Assembly: GCA_029884335.1 (NCBI GenBank)
Contig: JAOUIA010000012.1
Span: forward strand, 1-64,000
Origin: Betaproteobacteria bacterium
GTDB lineage: Bacteria > Pseudomonadota > Gammaproteobacteria > Burkholderiales > Casimicrobiaceae
DNA length: 64,000 nucleotides
Direction of reading: 5' to 3'
Shown: positions 1-8,158 of the stretch, piece by piece
Layout of the letters: each line of letters opens with the position of its first letter
How positions within the stretch are numbered: the first letter of the stretch is position 1
Program-made: the position numbers and the translations under genes
The notes under the pieces: model-generated
What the model was told of the DNA's origin: nothing
Seen by the model: the letters and a program-made list of their open reading frames with translations, nothing else
The model's database searches: none

Positions 1-727
1 CGCGCACGCCCGCATTCGGCAGAGGCGGGGGCGCCGCGGGCTCGCCCCAGTCGGGAAACTCGGCGCCGCGCGGGAACGCCGCAACGAGGAAAGCGTCGTA
101 GTGGAAGTCGTGCGTGGAGGGGATCGCGCCGCAGGCGGCGAGCATCGCAAGCGGGCTGACTCGCGCCTTCTCGCACGCGGCGGACAGCGCCTTCCACTCG
201 ATCGCGTTGCGGTCCGGCTTGTGGAGCAGCATCGCGAGCTTCGGCGCGAACGCGTCGGGCAGCTTGTGCTGCGCGAGCTCGTCGGCCCAGGCCTGCGCCT
301 GCGCCGCCTCGCGGGCCTTGCGCTCGACGCTCGCCAGCGCCGCCTTGAGCGCGTCGGGTGGCGCCTTGCGGTAGCGCCCCTTGCCGCGCTTGTAGAAGTG
401 CATCGGCGAGGCGTGGAGCAGCATCGCCACCGCAACCTGCTCGACGGGTCGCGCCGCCGCGCCGTAGTACTCGCGCGCCAGTTCGTCGAAGCCGAAGTCG
501 CCCTCGCCGATCGCCTCCCACAGGAACCCCGGATCGAGTTCGGCGGCGAGCTTCTGCGCTTGCGCCATCGCGTCGGCAGGCGCCGGATCGGCGAACCGCA
601 GCAGCACGTTGCCGGCCTTGACCTTGAGCCGGCGACCCGAGGCCGCCTCGACCTGCAGCGAGGTGTCCTGGTCGGCAAGGACCGTCCCGGCCCGGAGCTG
701 GCCCTCCTCCTCGAACAGGACGTGCAT
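1..727 (-). CDS. RNase II-family exoribonuclease (RNB domain), N-terminal part, cut by left edge
   Basis: The minus strand reads from ATG at 727 without a stop to the window edge, about 242 codons. The product starts MHVLFEEEGQLRAGTVLADQ and continues with 'LQVEAASGRRLKVKAGNVLL', which I recognise as the N-terminal segment of betaproteobacterial RNB-domain (RNase II/VacB-like) 3'-5' exoribonucleases. The catalytic RNB core itself would lie beyond the window, so this rests on the N-terminal signature only. It follows aroD on the same strand, 162 bp downstream, and the gap is filled by four copies of the GTAGGGTCAGACTC repeat. The start is the only ATG at the head of the conserved segment; the repeat begins 8 bp upstream of it. 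Confidence 0.7.
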   Translation of the reverse strand, partial: MHVLFEEEGQLRAGTVLADQDTSLQVEAASGRRLKVKAGNVLLRFADPAPADAMAQAQKLAAELDPGFLWEAIGEGDFGFDELAREYYGAAARPVEQVAVAMLLHASPMHFYKRGKGRYRKAPPDALKAALASVERKAREAAQAQAWADELAQHKLPDAFAPKLAMLLHKPDRNAIEWKALSAACEKARVSPLAMLAACGAIPSTHDFHYDAFLVAAFPRGAEFPDWGEPAAPPPLPNAGVR

Positions 728-734
728 CGGCGCA

Positions 735-896
735 GAAATGAGGGTCAGACTCGAGTTTCGGGGGAGCGAGGGTCAGACTCGAATTTCCGCAAGCGCCAAG
801 CGTGGGCGCGGCGTCACCGCGCGAAATGCGAGTCTGACCCTCATTTCCGGGGCATGCGAACGGTCGCTCGACCAAAGTCGAGTCTGACCCTACTCT
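735..896. repeat. Cluster of four REP-like repeats (GGGTCAGACTCGA family)
   Basis: Four copies of a roughly 23-bp imperfect palindrome: plus orientation at 735-759 and 766-788, minus orientation at 823-848 and 873-896. The core is GGGTCAGACTCGA with A/T-rich ends (GAAAT or AAAGT at one side, ACTTT or ATTTC at the other) that pair with each other. The same family recurs at 40257-40380 and 56441-56561. The two-plus, two-minus arrangement lets the cluster fold into a larger stem. The last copy contains the TAG stop of aroD (890-892). It probably acts as an mRNA 3' structure between aroD and the RNase gene; no RAYT transposase is present in the window. Confidence 0.85.
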
Positions 897-1663
897 TGGG
901 CGCGGGCGAGCGCGGCGAACACGGCGGCAAGGTCGGCGATCGGCATCTGGCCGGGCGCGGAGGCGCCCTCGCCGATCGCGAACGACAGCGACGAGCCGAA
1001 CACGCCCCCGACCATGCGCGTCGCCACGCCGAGCGGCCCCATCGACATGCTGATCAGCGGGATGCGCGCCTTCGCTTCGGCGACCGCGGTGGCCTCGAGC
1101 AGCGCCAGGACGTCGGCGCGATCGCGCGGCATCGCCGCGACCTTCGCGACGTCGGCGCCGAGCCGGTCCGCCTCGAGGAAGCGGTCGACGAGGAAGTCGC
1201 GGCCGGGCGTGTAGCCGAAGTTGTGGTACGAGAGGATGAGCCGCGCGCCCTGCTCGCGCGAGCGCTCGCGCACGCGGCGCACCAGCGCGGGGGGGTTCGA
1301 CAACTCGAAGTCGAGGAAGTCGAACAGCCCCGCGGCGCCGACGGCGCCGTAGAGCTTCGCGATCCCTTCCGCGTCGAGCGCGATCGGCTGGCCGCCTTCG
1401 TGCGCGGCACGGCAGGTGAAGATGATCGGCGTCTCGCCGGCGGCGGCGCGCAGCGCGCGCCCGGACGCGAGCACGGCCGCGGCGTCGGCGACGCCTTCGA
1501 AGTAGTCGACGCGCCACTCGATCACGTCGGGGCGCTTGCCGAGCACTGCGGCGCTCTCCTCGGCGAGGCGCGTGGCGGTCTTCGCGACCAGCGGCGAGCA
1601 GATCAGCGGCGTCGCACCGCCGAGGCGGCGGCCGCGGACGTCGATCACCTTCTCCTGTTTCAT
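890..1663 (-). CDS. aroD: Type I 3-dehydroquinate dehydratase
   Basis: 257 residues, the usual length for the class I family (beta/alpha barrel, Schiff-base mechanism). The substrate-binding motif EWRVDYF lies at residues 49-55, the catalytic histidine in SYHNF at about 147, and the Schiff-base lysine in DVAKVAAMPR at about 174; the C-terminal SMGPLG segment is also present. It interconverts 3-dehydroquinate and 3-dehydroshikimate in the cytosol. Betaproteobacteria normally use the type II enzyme AroQ for biosynthesis, and class I copies are often tied to quinate catabolism, so a catabolic role is plausible (inference), in line with the other aro-like genes downstream. The TAG stop lies inside a repeat copy, so the last two or three codons are repeat-adjacent. 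Confidence 0.9.
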   Translation of the reverse strand: MKQEKVIDVRGRRLGGATPLICSPLVAKTATRLAEESAAVLGKRPDVIEWRVDYFEGVADAAAVLASGRALRAAAGETPIIFTCRAAHEGGQPIALDAEGIAKLYGAVGAAGLFDFLDFELSNPPALVRRVRERSREQGARLILSYHNFGYTPGRDFLVDRFLEADRLGADVAKVAAMPRDRADVLALLEATAVAEAKARIPLISMSMGPLGVATRMVGGVFGSSLSFAIGEGASAPGQMPIADLAAVFAALARAQE

Positions 1664-1793
1664 CGTCGGTTTCCAGTCCTCGCGCAGCCGGGCACGGCCC
1701 GCGTCATGGCCTGCATTCTATGCGACCCTGGCATGGCGCCCTTCGCCTCCGGGATCGTTGACGCTGCTGATGCAACGGGGTAGCGTCGGCCGC

Positions 1794-2771
1794 ATGGATC
1801 GCCGGCAGGTCATTGCTTCGGGCTTCGCGGCTGCGCTCCTCGCGCGCGGCGCGTACGCCGCCCCGCGATCCGGTGCGCGCGTCGGCTACCTCGAGTTCGT
1901 CAGCGCTCCCGACGGCGAGATGCTGTACCGGGATTTCGTCGAGGGACTGAAGAAGCACGGCTACGCCGAAGGCCGGAACCTGACCATCGTGCGCCGCTCT
2001 GCCGGCAATGCGAACGAGCGCCTGCCCGCGATGGCCGCGGAGCTGGCGGCGGCACGCGTGGAAGTGATCCTTGCCGCCTCTTCGGATGCGGCGCGCGGCG
2101 CGAAGTCCGGCGCGCCGAAGACGCCGACCGTCTTCGTGATGGGAGGGAACCCGGTCCTGGAAGGGCTGGTGACGAGCCTGTCCCGGCCCGGGGGTCAGCT
2201 CACCGGCATCGTCACGCAAGGCGAAGACCTCACCGCGAAGCGGCTCCAGCTGCTCAAGGAGGCTTTTCCCGCAATCCGCACGGTGGCGGTCGTGGGGTCG
2301 CCGCTCGCGCTGTCGCGCAGCGCCTACGACGACGCGGCGCAACGCCTGCAGCTGAGTGTCGTTGCATTGCGCCTCGTGGATCACAGCGATTTCCGCGACG
2401 TCGCCGCGACGATAGGTCGCGGCGCCGCGGATGCGGTGCTCGTCGTCGACGACGCCGACGCGGTGGCCGGCGTCTACAGTTACGCGAAGGTGCTGATGGC
2501 GACCCGCCGGCCGGTGATGTTCAACTCCGACGTGTTCGTCGAAGCCCACGGCCTGATGGCCTACGGCGCCAGCCTCCGCCAACAGTACCGTCGCGCCGCA
2601 GGCATCGTCGCGCAGCTCCTGGAGGGCGCGAAGGCCGCGCAGGTTCCCGTCCAGATGCCCGCGGGTTACGAGCTCTGGTTCAACCGCCGGGCCGGCGAGG
2701 AGTTCTCGATCGAGCTGCCGCGCGAGGTCCAGACGCGCGGCCAGGAGATCAACTCGCGCACGCTCGACTGA
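1794..2771 (+). CDS. ABC transporter substrate-binding protein, TrpX/ABC_sub_bind family
   Basis: 325 residues. Residues 1-22 form a signal peptide (MDRRQVIASG, hydrophobic stretch, cleavage near AYAAP). The mature part has the layout of PF04392-type binding proteins: 'ARVGYLEF', a GLKKHGYAEGRN helix, 'EVILAASSDAARGAK', the 'SRPGGQLTGI' loop, and a C-terminal FNRRAGEEFSIELP segment. Longer upstream in-frame codons exist, but the signal peptide begins at the ATG at 1794. No permease or ATPase lies next to it, so it is an orphan in this window. Ligand unknown; members of this family bind aromatic amino acids or other aromatic acids. It converges on the Gfo/Idh gene with a 17-bp gap. Confidence 0.8.
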   Translation: MDRRQVIASGFAAALLARGAYAAPRSGARVGYLEFVSAPDGEMLYRDFVEGLKKHGYAEGRNLTIVRRSAGNANERLPAMAAELAAARVEVILAASSDAARGAKSGAPKTPTVFVMGGNPVLEGLVTSLSRPGGQLTGIVTQGEDLTAKRLQLLKEAFPAIRTVAVVGSPLALSRSAYDDAAQRLQLSVVALRLVDHSDFRDVAATIGRGAADAVLVVDDADAVAGVYSYAKVLMATRRPVMFNSDVFVEAHGLMAYGASLRQQYRRAAGIVAQLLEGAKAAQVPVQMPAGYELWFNRRAGEEFSIELPREVQTRGQEINSRTLD

Positions 2772-2788
2772 CCGCGCCGCAGCGCGGG

Positions 2789-3841
2789 TCACAACCCCGG
2801 CAGCTCGACGACGCGTCCCGTGCTCGCGGCCTGCGCGATCGCCTCGGTGACGCGCAGGTTCGCGAGCCCGTCGCGCACGCTCACCCGGGGCGCGACCTCG
2901 CCGCGGGCCACGGCGCCGAAGTGCTCCATCTGGAGGGCCAGCGGGTCCTCGCGCACGACGTCGACCACGCCGGTCTCGTAGGGCTTCCACCACGAGCGGC
3001 CCTCTTCGCTGGCGTAGCGCTTGACGCGCATCGTCGGGATCGACAGCGAGCCGACCGTGCCGGCGATCACGTAGCAGTCCTCGTCCGCGTACGTCGGGTA
3101 CGCCGGGTTCTCGCGCGAGGTCTGTTCCCAGTTGCGGGCGCAGGCCGCGGTGTCGGAGAGCATGAACGTGCCCAGCGCCCCGCCCGCGAAGCGCAGGCTG
3201 ATCGCGACCGTGTCCTCGACCGGGAAGCCGCGCACCGCCCGCGAGGCGATCGCCTGCACCGCGACGATCTCGCCGCACAGCATGCGCAGGCTGTTGACCT
3301 CGTGGATCATGTTGATGAGGATCGGCCCGCCTCCGGGCTCCCGCCGCCACGGGCCGTCGTCGAAGTAGTGGTCGGGCTTGAGGAACACCGCGCTGCCCAT
3401 CGCCGCGACGATGCGCCCCAGGCGCCCTTCGTCGATCACCTGCTTCGCGCGGACCATGATCGGGCTGTGCGCGCGATGGTGGCCGACCAGCGCCCGCGCC
3501 CGCTTCGCCTCGACGGCCGCGAGCAGCCGCTCGCCCTCGGCCACGGTGGGGGCGACCGGCTTTTCTACCAGCACGGCCACGCCCGCGTCGATGCAGCGCA
3601 ACGCCTGCTCGACGTGCACCTGGTTGGGCGTGGCGAGCACGACGCCGTCGACTTCGGCCGCCGCGAACATCGCATCCAGCGTGGGGTACAGCGGCACGCC
3701 CGCGCGCTGCGCCTCCTCGCGCGCCGCCGGCGCGGGATCGACGACCGCGCACAGCGCGCACGTGGGGCTGCGCAAGGCGATGCCGATGTGCGTACGGCCG
3801 ATCAGCCCGGCGCCGGCGACTGCAATGCGCGTCTTCGCCAT
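2789..3841 (-). CDS. Gfo/Idh/MocA family NAD(P)-dependent oxidoreductase
   Basis: 350 residues. N-terminal Rossmann domain with the dinucleotide motif GAGLIGRTHIG near residue 10 and the family's EKP motif in VLVEKPVAP; the C-terminal alpha/beta domain carries 'GGGPILINMIHEVNSLRMLCG', equivalent to the H-containing catalytic helix of inositol-dehydrogenase-type enzymes. It would oxidise a sugar, cyclitol or similar alcohol. I chose the ATG at 3841 because the Rossmann strand MAKTRIAVAG starts there; an upstream ATG would read through the repeat. It follows dctM on the same strand across two tandem 82-bp repeats, so it is probably in the TRAP transporter operon and acts on the imported substrate. 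Confidence 0.85.
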   Translation of the reverse strand: MAKTRIAVAGAGLIGRTHIGIALRSPTCALCAVVDPAPAAREEAQRAGVPLYPTLDAMFAAAEVDGVVLATPNQVHVEQALRCIDAGVAVLVEKPVAPTVAEGERLLAAVEAKRARALVGHHRAHSPIMVRAKQVIDEGRLGRIVAAMGSAVFLKPDHYFDDGPWRREPGGGPILINMIHEVNSLRMLCGEIVAVQAIASRAVRGFPVEDTVAISLRFAGGALGTFMLSDTAACARNWEQTSRENPAYPTYADEDCYVIAGTVGSLSIPTMRVKRYASEEGRSWWKPYETGVVDVVREDPLALQMEHFGAVARGEVAPRVSVRDGLANLRVTEAIAQAASTGRVVELPGL

Positions 3842-3844
3842 GTC

Positions 3845-4008
3845 AGTGGCGCCGGGCCGTCCCAAGCCACTGACCCGCCCCCCCGGGGGGCAGCGAACGA
3901 AGTGAGCGTGGGGGTCGTTTCATCCTAGTGGCGCCGGGCCGCCCCAAGCCACTGACCCGCCCCCCCGGGGGGCAGCGAACGAAGTGAGCGTGGGGGTCGT
4001 TTCATCCT
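3845..4008. repeat. Two tandem copies of an 82-bp intercistronic repeat
   Basis: Near-identical units at 3845-3926 and 3927-4008, differing at a single base that I can see. Each contains a GC-only palindrome (CCCCCCGGGGGG), the block GCGAACGAAGTGAGCG and an end block reading TAGGATGAAACGACC on the minus strand. A shorter relative lies at 28081-28166 and an inverted variant inside 7190-7265. On the minus strand the module runs from the stop codon of dctM (4007-4009) to ACTGACATG, where ATG starts the next gene. I know this repeat type from Burkholderiales intergenic regions, where it may act as a processing or termination structure. Confidence 0.9.
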
Positions 4009-5308
4009 AGCCCTTGTAGCCCAGCAGACGGGGCAGCCAGAGGGTGAGGTCGGGCACGAGCGTGATCAACGCCAGCGCGCCGAACATCACGTAGAGGAAC
4101 GGCATCACCTCGCGCACCATGTCGCGCAAGGACACGTCCGCGATCTTCGTCATCATGAACAGCAGCAGGCCATAGGGCGGCGTGACCAAGCCTAGCATGA
4201 TGTTGACGACGGCCATCACGCCGAAGTGCACCGGGTCGATCCCCAGCGCCTGCGCCGTCGGGAGCATCACCGGCAGAATGACGAGAATGATCGTCGTCCC
4301 CTCGAGGAAGCACCCGAGGACCAGCAGCGTGAGGTTGACGAACAGCAGGAACGTCAGCGGCGAGAGCTCGTACGCCTGCAGCATCGCACTCAGCGTCCTG
4401 GGGATGTTCTCCGACGTGATGACGAAGTTGAACACCATCGCCCCGGCGATCAGCATGCCGAGCGACACGGTGACGCGCGCGCTGGTGGTGAGCGAGTGGT
4501 AGACGTCCTTCCAGCCGACCGTGCGATAGAGCAATGCGGACACGAGCAGCGCGTACAGCGCGGCCACCGCGGCGGCCTCGGTCGGCGTGGTGACGCCGCT
4601 GTAGAGGCAGCCGAGCAGGATCACGGGCATCAGCAGCGCGGGCAGGGCCTGCCAGGTGATGCGCGGCAGTTCCCGCAGCGCCACCTTCTCCTCGATCGGG
4701 AAGTTGCGGCGCCTGGCCGCGAGCGCGATCAGCGCCATCTGCACGACGCCCAGCAGCAATCCGGGAACGATGCCGCCCAGGAACAGGTAGCCGACAGACG
4801 TGTCCGAAACCAGCGCGTAGAGGACCAGCGGGATCGACGGCGGGACGATCGGACCGATGACGGACGACACGCAGGTCAGCGCGGCGGCGAACGCGGGCGT
4901 GTACTTGCCGTCCCGCGTCATCAGCGACTGCATCAGCTTGCCGGAGCCGGCCGCGTCGGCGAGTGCGGAGCCCGACATGCTGGCGAAGATGATGCTCTGC
5001 ACGACGTTGACCTGCGCGAGCCCGCCGCGGAAGCGCCCCACGATCGCGTTGCAGAAGCGCAGCAGCCTGTCCATGATGCTGCCGGCGTTCATGAACTCGG
5101 CAGCCAGGATGAACAGGGGGATCGCCAGCAGCAGCTGGCTGCTCATCATGCCGTTCAGCAGTTGCTCGGCCGCGGTGCCCATGTCGCGACCGGCGAGGAA
5201 GAGCCACAGGATCGAGCCGCCGATCATGGCGTGGCCGACCGGCAGTCCGAGCAGGCTCAGGCCGACGATGGCGATCAGCGCCAGGGAGAATGGACTGGTC
5301 AGGTTCAC
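4007..5308 (-). CDS. dctM: TRAP transporter large permease subunit (DctM)
   Basis: 433 residues, the normal DctM length, almost entirely hydrophobic with about 12-13 predicted membrane helices. Family landmarks are 'LGLPVGHAMIGGSILWLFLAG' near the N-terminus, 'SGSALADAAGSGKLM', 'GPIVPPSIPLVLYA', 'TPTEAAAVAALYALL' and 'LGCFLEGTTIILVILPV'. It is the ion-coupled translocating subunit of a tripartite (TRAP) importer for a carboxylate-type solute. The start is GTG at 5308, overlapping the dctQ stop as GTGA, which signals translational coupling. The TAG stop coincides with the border of the 82-bp repeat. Together with dctP and dctQ it forms a complete transporter. Confidence 0.93.
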   Translation of the reverse strand: MNLTSPFSLALIAIVGLSLLGLPVGHAMIGGSILWLFLAGRDMGTAAEQLLNGMMSSQLLLAIPLFILAAEFMNAGSIMDRLLRFCNAIVGRFRGGLAQVNVVQSIIFASMSGSALADAAGSGKLMQSLMTRDGKYTPAFAAALTCVSSVIGPIVPPSIPLVLYALVSDTSVGYLFLGGIVPGLLLGVVQMALIALAARRRNFPIEEKVALRELPRITWQALPALLMPVILLGCLYSGVTTPTEAAAVAALYALLVSALLYRTVGWKDVYHSLTTSARVTVSLGMLIAGAMVFNFVITSENIPRTLSAMLQAYELSPLTFLLFVNLTLLVLGCFLEGTTIILVILPVMLPTAQALGIDPVHFGVMAVVNIMLGLVTPPYGLLLFMMTKIADVSLRDMVREVMPFLYVMFGALALITLVPDLTLWLPRLLGYKG

Positions 5309-5823
5309 AGGCCGGAGCTCGTCTTGGTCGCGTCGATGGCCTCGGGCCCGGCCCCGCGCAGCAGCCGCCAGACGTCCCACGCGTAGCGGACGATCACGGC
5401 CGCCGCAAAGAGGAGGTACACCGAATAGAGGACGTCGAGGCGGATCTTGAGGTACGAGGTGCTCTCGACCTTCATGAACGTCACGTAGCTCCACGCCGCC
5501 GGGAACGACATCGCGAACAGGACGACGGTCGCGGCGGCGACGAGGATGCCGATGATGCGCCGGGCCCGGGGGCCGAGCGAGCCGGCGACGAGGTCGAAGC
5601 GGATCTCCTCGCCCTCCCTCAGCCAGAAGGCGGCGCCGATCAGCACCATGTACAGCCACGCGACCACCGACAGCTCGGACGACCAGCCGATCGGGAAGTT
5701 GAAGAAGTAGCGGAAGACGATCTGGACGATGAACGCGACGAACATGAGGCCGAGCAGGCCGGCGACCACGTTCTCCGCGCGGCGCCTTATCCAGTCGACG
5801 GCTCCCCGCATGAATGGATGCAC
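5305..5823 (-). CDS. dctQ: TRAP transporter small permease subunit (DctQ)
   Basis: 172 residues from GTG at 5823, with four hydrophobic segments and the family hallmark 'QIVFRYFFNFPIGWSSELS' followed by 'AAFWLREGEEIRFDLV'. It is the small membrane partner of DctM. The GTG start is preceded by GGAGGA at 5-6 nt spacing; an ATG 15 nt further in (5811) would leave that Shine-Dalgarno too distant, so I prefer GTG. It is separated from dctP by 120 bp that contain a strong hairpin, and it overlaps dctM by 4 bp. Confidence 0.9.
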   Translation of the reverse strand: MHPFMRGAVDWIRRRAENVVAGLLGLMFVAFIVQIVFRYFFNFPIGWSSELSVVAWLYMVLIGAAFWLREGEEIRFDLVAGSLGPRARRIIGILVAAATVVLFAMSFPAAWSYVTFMKVESTSYLKIRLDVLYSVYLLFAAAVIVRYAWDVWRLLRGAGPEAIDATKTSSGL

Positions 5824-5908
5824 GCTCTTCCTCCGCTCACTTCCCCGTCGCCAAGCCCGCACCGGCGTGCGAACGCCGCCGGGTTGCTGCGAGCTGGATT
5901 GCAGGGAT

Positions 5909-5934
5909 GCCGCGGGCCGGAGCCGGCCCGCGGC
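5909..5934. promoter_or_regulatory. Perfect 12-bp hairpin between dctP and dctQ
   Basis: GCCGCGGGCCGG (5909-5920) and CCGGCCCGCGGC (5923-5934) are perfect inverted arms separated by two bases, starting 10 nt after the dctP stop. There is no T-run. Hairpins at this place in TRAP and ABC operons often protect the upstream mRNA so that the binding protein is made in excess over the membrane subunits; that role is inferred here. Confidence 0.5.
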
Positions 5935-5943
5935 GTCGCATCG

Positions 5944-6933
5944 CTACTTGACCGCGGCGATCTTGTCGAGAATCCCCGGCGCCCAGGCCTTCGCCTCGTC
6001 GGAGGCGAGGTAGACCTTCTGCGCATAGGCGCGGAACGCGGCGATGTCCGGCGTGTTGATCTCGAGGCCCTGCTTCTTGAAGCCCTCGGCCAGTTCCGCC
6101 TCGCGCTTCAGGTGCTCCTGCGTGCTCCACGCAAGCGCCTTGTCGACCGCGGCCTGGAAGTTCCTCTGCTTCGCCGGGCTCATGGCGTTCCACGTCTTCA
6201 TGTTCATCGCCAGCACGTCGAAGGCGACGAGGTGCGAGGTCAGTACGATCTGCGACATCACCTCGTAGAACTTCACGGCCTGCACGTTCGGCAGCGGGTT
6301 GTCCTGGCCGTCCACCGCGCCGGTCTGCAGCGCCGTGTAGGTCTCGGCGAACGCCAGTGGCGTCGGGTTCGCGCCCAGCGAGCGGCCAAGCAGTTGCCAG
6401 GCATCGCCCGGCGGCATGCGCAGCTTGACGCCGGCGAGGTCGGCGGGCGTGGTGATCTTCTTCTTGGGCTTCAGGCCGACCTGGCGGGTGCCGAAGAACG
6501 TCGGGCCGAGGATCTTGATCTTCAGCTGGTCCTCGGCCTGCCTGATCATCTGCATGCCGACGTCGCTCTTGAAGAACGCGAGGACGTGGTTCGCGTCGCG
6601 GAACACGTAGGCCGCGGTCAGCACCGACCACGCCGGGACCTGCTTGGAGATGTCCTGCGGCGCGATGTTGCCCACTTCCAGGTTGTCGCGCTGCAGGGCG
6701 ACGAGCTCGGTGCCCTGCTTGAACAGCGTCCCCATGAAGTACTGCTCGACCTTGAAGTCGGCCTCGACGTCCTTGGCGATCATGCGGAACATGTCGGCGC
6801 GGATGTCCTTGTCCGAGAAAACCGCGGTCATGCGCAGCAGCGGCTTGTCCTGCGCCCAGGCAGGGACGACCTGCGCGGCTGCAAGCGCCACGCCGGCCTT
6901 CAGCGCGGTACGACGGTCGATCTTGGCGTGCAT
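5944..6933 (-). CDS. dctP: TRAP transporter substrate-binding protein (DctP)
   Basis: 329 residues starting MHAKIDRRTALKAGVALAAA, a twin-arginine-like or Sec signal ending near PAWAQD. The mature protein has the DctP features: 'TELVALQRDNLEVGNIAPQD', the conserved arginine-containing segment 'AGVKLRMPPGDAWQLLGRSL', 'PLAFAETYTALQTGAVDGQDNPL' and 'SHLVAFDVLAMN'. The arginine in VKLRMP is the usual contact for a substrate carboxylate. It delivers the solute to DctQM in the periplasm. The ATG at 6933 has an excellent Shine-Dalgarno (GAGGAGGA, 6 nt away). It is the first gene of dctPQM and lies directly downstream of an inverted-repeat element. Confidence 0.92.
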   Translation of the reverse strand: MHAKIDRRTALKAGVALAAAQVVPAWAQDKPLLRMTAVFSDKDIRADMFRMIAKDVEADFKVEQYFMGTLFKQGTELVALQRDNLEVGNIAPQDISKQVPAWSVLTAAYVFRDANHVLAFFKSDVGMQMIRQAEDQLKIKILGPTFFGTRQVGLKPKKKITTPADLAGVKLRMPPGDAWQLLGRSLGANPTPLAFAETYTALQTGAVDGQDNPLPNVQAVKFYEVMSQIVLTSHLVAFDVLAMNMKTWNAMSPAKQRNFQAAVDKALAWSTQEHLKREAELAEGFKKQGLEINTPDIAAFRAYAQKVYLASDEAKAWAPGILDKIAAVK

Positions 6934-6965
6934 GGATTCCTCCTCGTTGAAGAAAGTCACTGCTC

Positions 6966-7312
6966 AGGGCCTGTTCACGCTATGGCCGCGCGCGCGAGCG
7001 GGCCCATGGGCGTGTCCATCGCGACGCTCGCCGCCGCGAAGACCGGGTGTCTTCGCAAGGCGAGCAACAATGAGGGGCGCGCCCAGGGGCCCGCTCCCTC
7101 CGGGTTGCGGCTGGAAAGGCCATGCGCGGTGTTGCGAAGCCTCGCCGGGTTCCCGACCCGCCTTCGACTTCGCGCCTGCTTGCACGGCCCCCACGCTCCC
7201 TACGTTCGCTGCCCCCCCGGGGGGCTGGTCAGTCCCTCGGGGCGGCCCTTCGGGACTGGCATGGCCTTTCCGGCTTCGCAACGCGCACGTGTCCATAGCG
7301 TGAACAGGCCCT
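6966..7312. mobile_element. MITE-like element with 20-bp perfect terminal inverted repeats
   Basis: AGGGCCTGTTCACGCTATGG at 6966-6985 is repeated in perfect inverted form at 7293-7312, bounding 347 bp without a credible gene. The interior has further inverted pieces (GGAAAGGCCATG near 7110 against CATGGCCTTTCC near 7258; GTTGCGAAGCC near 7132 against GGCTTCGCAAC near 7272) and an inverted variant of the 82-bp repeat family at about 7190-7265. Flanks read TCA on the left and TAA on the right, possibly an imperfect 3-bp TNA target duplication of the IS5/IS1031 type (weak). The element fills the whole tetR-dctP gap, and its outer end overlaps the tetR stop. Confidence 0.65.
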
Positions 7313-7985
7313 AACCGGCCGGCTGCGGCCCGAGCCATTGCAGGATGATGTCCGCGACCATGGCGCGGCGGCGATCCACGTCCCCCTTCGCCCCCATCGG
7401 GCGCTGGAAAAGGGATCCGAACGTGTACTGATTGGTGACGTTGAACATGCCCAGCGCGGCGATCGCCATGTGCACGTCGATCGGGTCGGCGTCGGCGCGG
7501 AAGTCGCCGCGCGCCTGCCCGCGCGCGATGACGCGGCCCAGCATCTCGACGATCGGCCGGTTGACGGTGCGCAGCGCATGGGAGCGCTTCATGTGGCGGC
7601 CCTTCGCCTGGTTCTCGGCGACGACCAGCCGCACGAAGTCCTCGTGGTCGACGTAGTAGTCGTAGGTGAACTCGACGATGCGGCGGATGGCCTCGACCGG
7701 CTCGAGGTTCTCGACGTCGAGCCCGCTCTCCGCCTCGCGGATGTCCGCGTACACGCGCTCGAGCACCGCGAGGTACAGCGGCTCCTTGCCGCGGAAATAG
7801 TAATTGATCATCGCGCGCGTGGTGTTCGTGCGCGCGGCGATCGCGTCCATGCTGGCGCCGTCGTAGCCGCGCGAAGCGAACTCCGCGACGGCCGCGGCGA
7901 GGATGCGCGCGCGGTTCGCCTCCGGCGCCTTGGGCTTGCGCATCGCGGTGCTGCGGCCGGGGGAGAGCTGGACGGACGTCGCCAC
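7311..7985 (-). CDS. TetR/AcrR family transcriptional regulator
   Basis: 224 residues from GTG at 7985, or 210 from ATG at 7943. The N-terminal helix-turn-helix is clear: 'RARILAAAVAEFASRGYDGASMDAIAARTNTTRAMINYYF' in outline, the standard TetR arrangement. The C-terminal ligand domain contains 'IVEFTYDYYVDHEDFVRLVVAEN' of the RutR/TetR_C type. I favour GTG because AAGAGG lies 6 nt upstream of it, while the ATG has no visible Shine-Dalgarno. It is divergent from the acyl-CoA dehydrogenase (gap about 170 bp) and upstream of dctPQM on the same strand, so it could control either. The TAG stop overlaps the inverted repeat of the adjacent element. Confidence 0.85.
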   Translation of the reverse strand: MATSVQLSPGRSTAMRKPKAPEANRARILAAAVAEFASRGYDGASMDAIAARTNTTRAMINYYFRGKEPLYLAVLERVYADIREAESGLDVENLEPVEAIRRIVEFTYDYYVDHEDFVRLVVAENQAKGRHMKRSHALRTVNRPIVEMLGRVIARGQARGDFRADADPIDVHMAIAALGMFNVTNQYTFGSLFQRPMGAKGDVDRRRAMVADIILQWLGPQPAG

Positions 7986-8158
7986 GGGGAGCCTCTTATC
8001 GAGCGAACTTAACAAGGTCGTCAATTCCCGGCAATGCGCCGGCGGGCGATTTGGGCGAATAGCGCCCCATTTGTCCGTCCGGCGCCAATTTCGCATCGCC
8101 ACTGGTTTACATTCCTCGCCTCCGCGGCCTGGCGCGCGCCGCGTCCCCGGATCGCCCC

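Noticed and set aside
101-1783. A 560-codon plus-strand frame over the RNase and aroD genes
   Set aside because: Reverse shadow of two conserved proteins; sequence is Arg-rich and passes through the repeats.
7986-8158. TetR operator in the tetR/acyl-CoA dehydrogenase gap
   Set aside because: I found no clear palindrome of suitable size; only a general divergent promoter region can be claimed.
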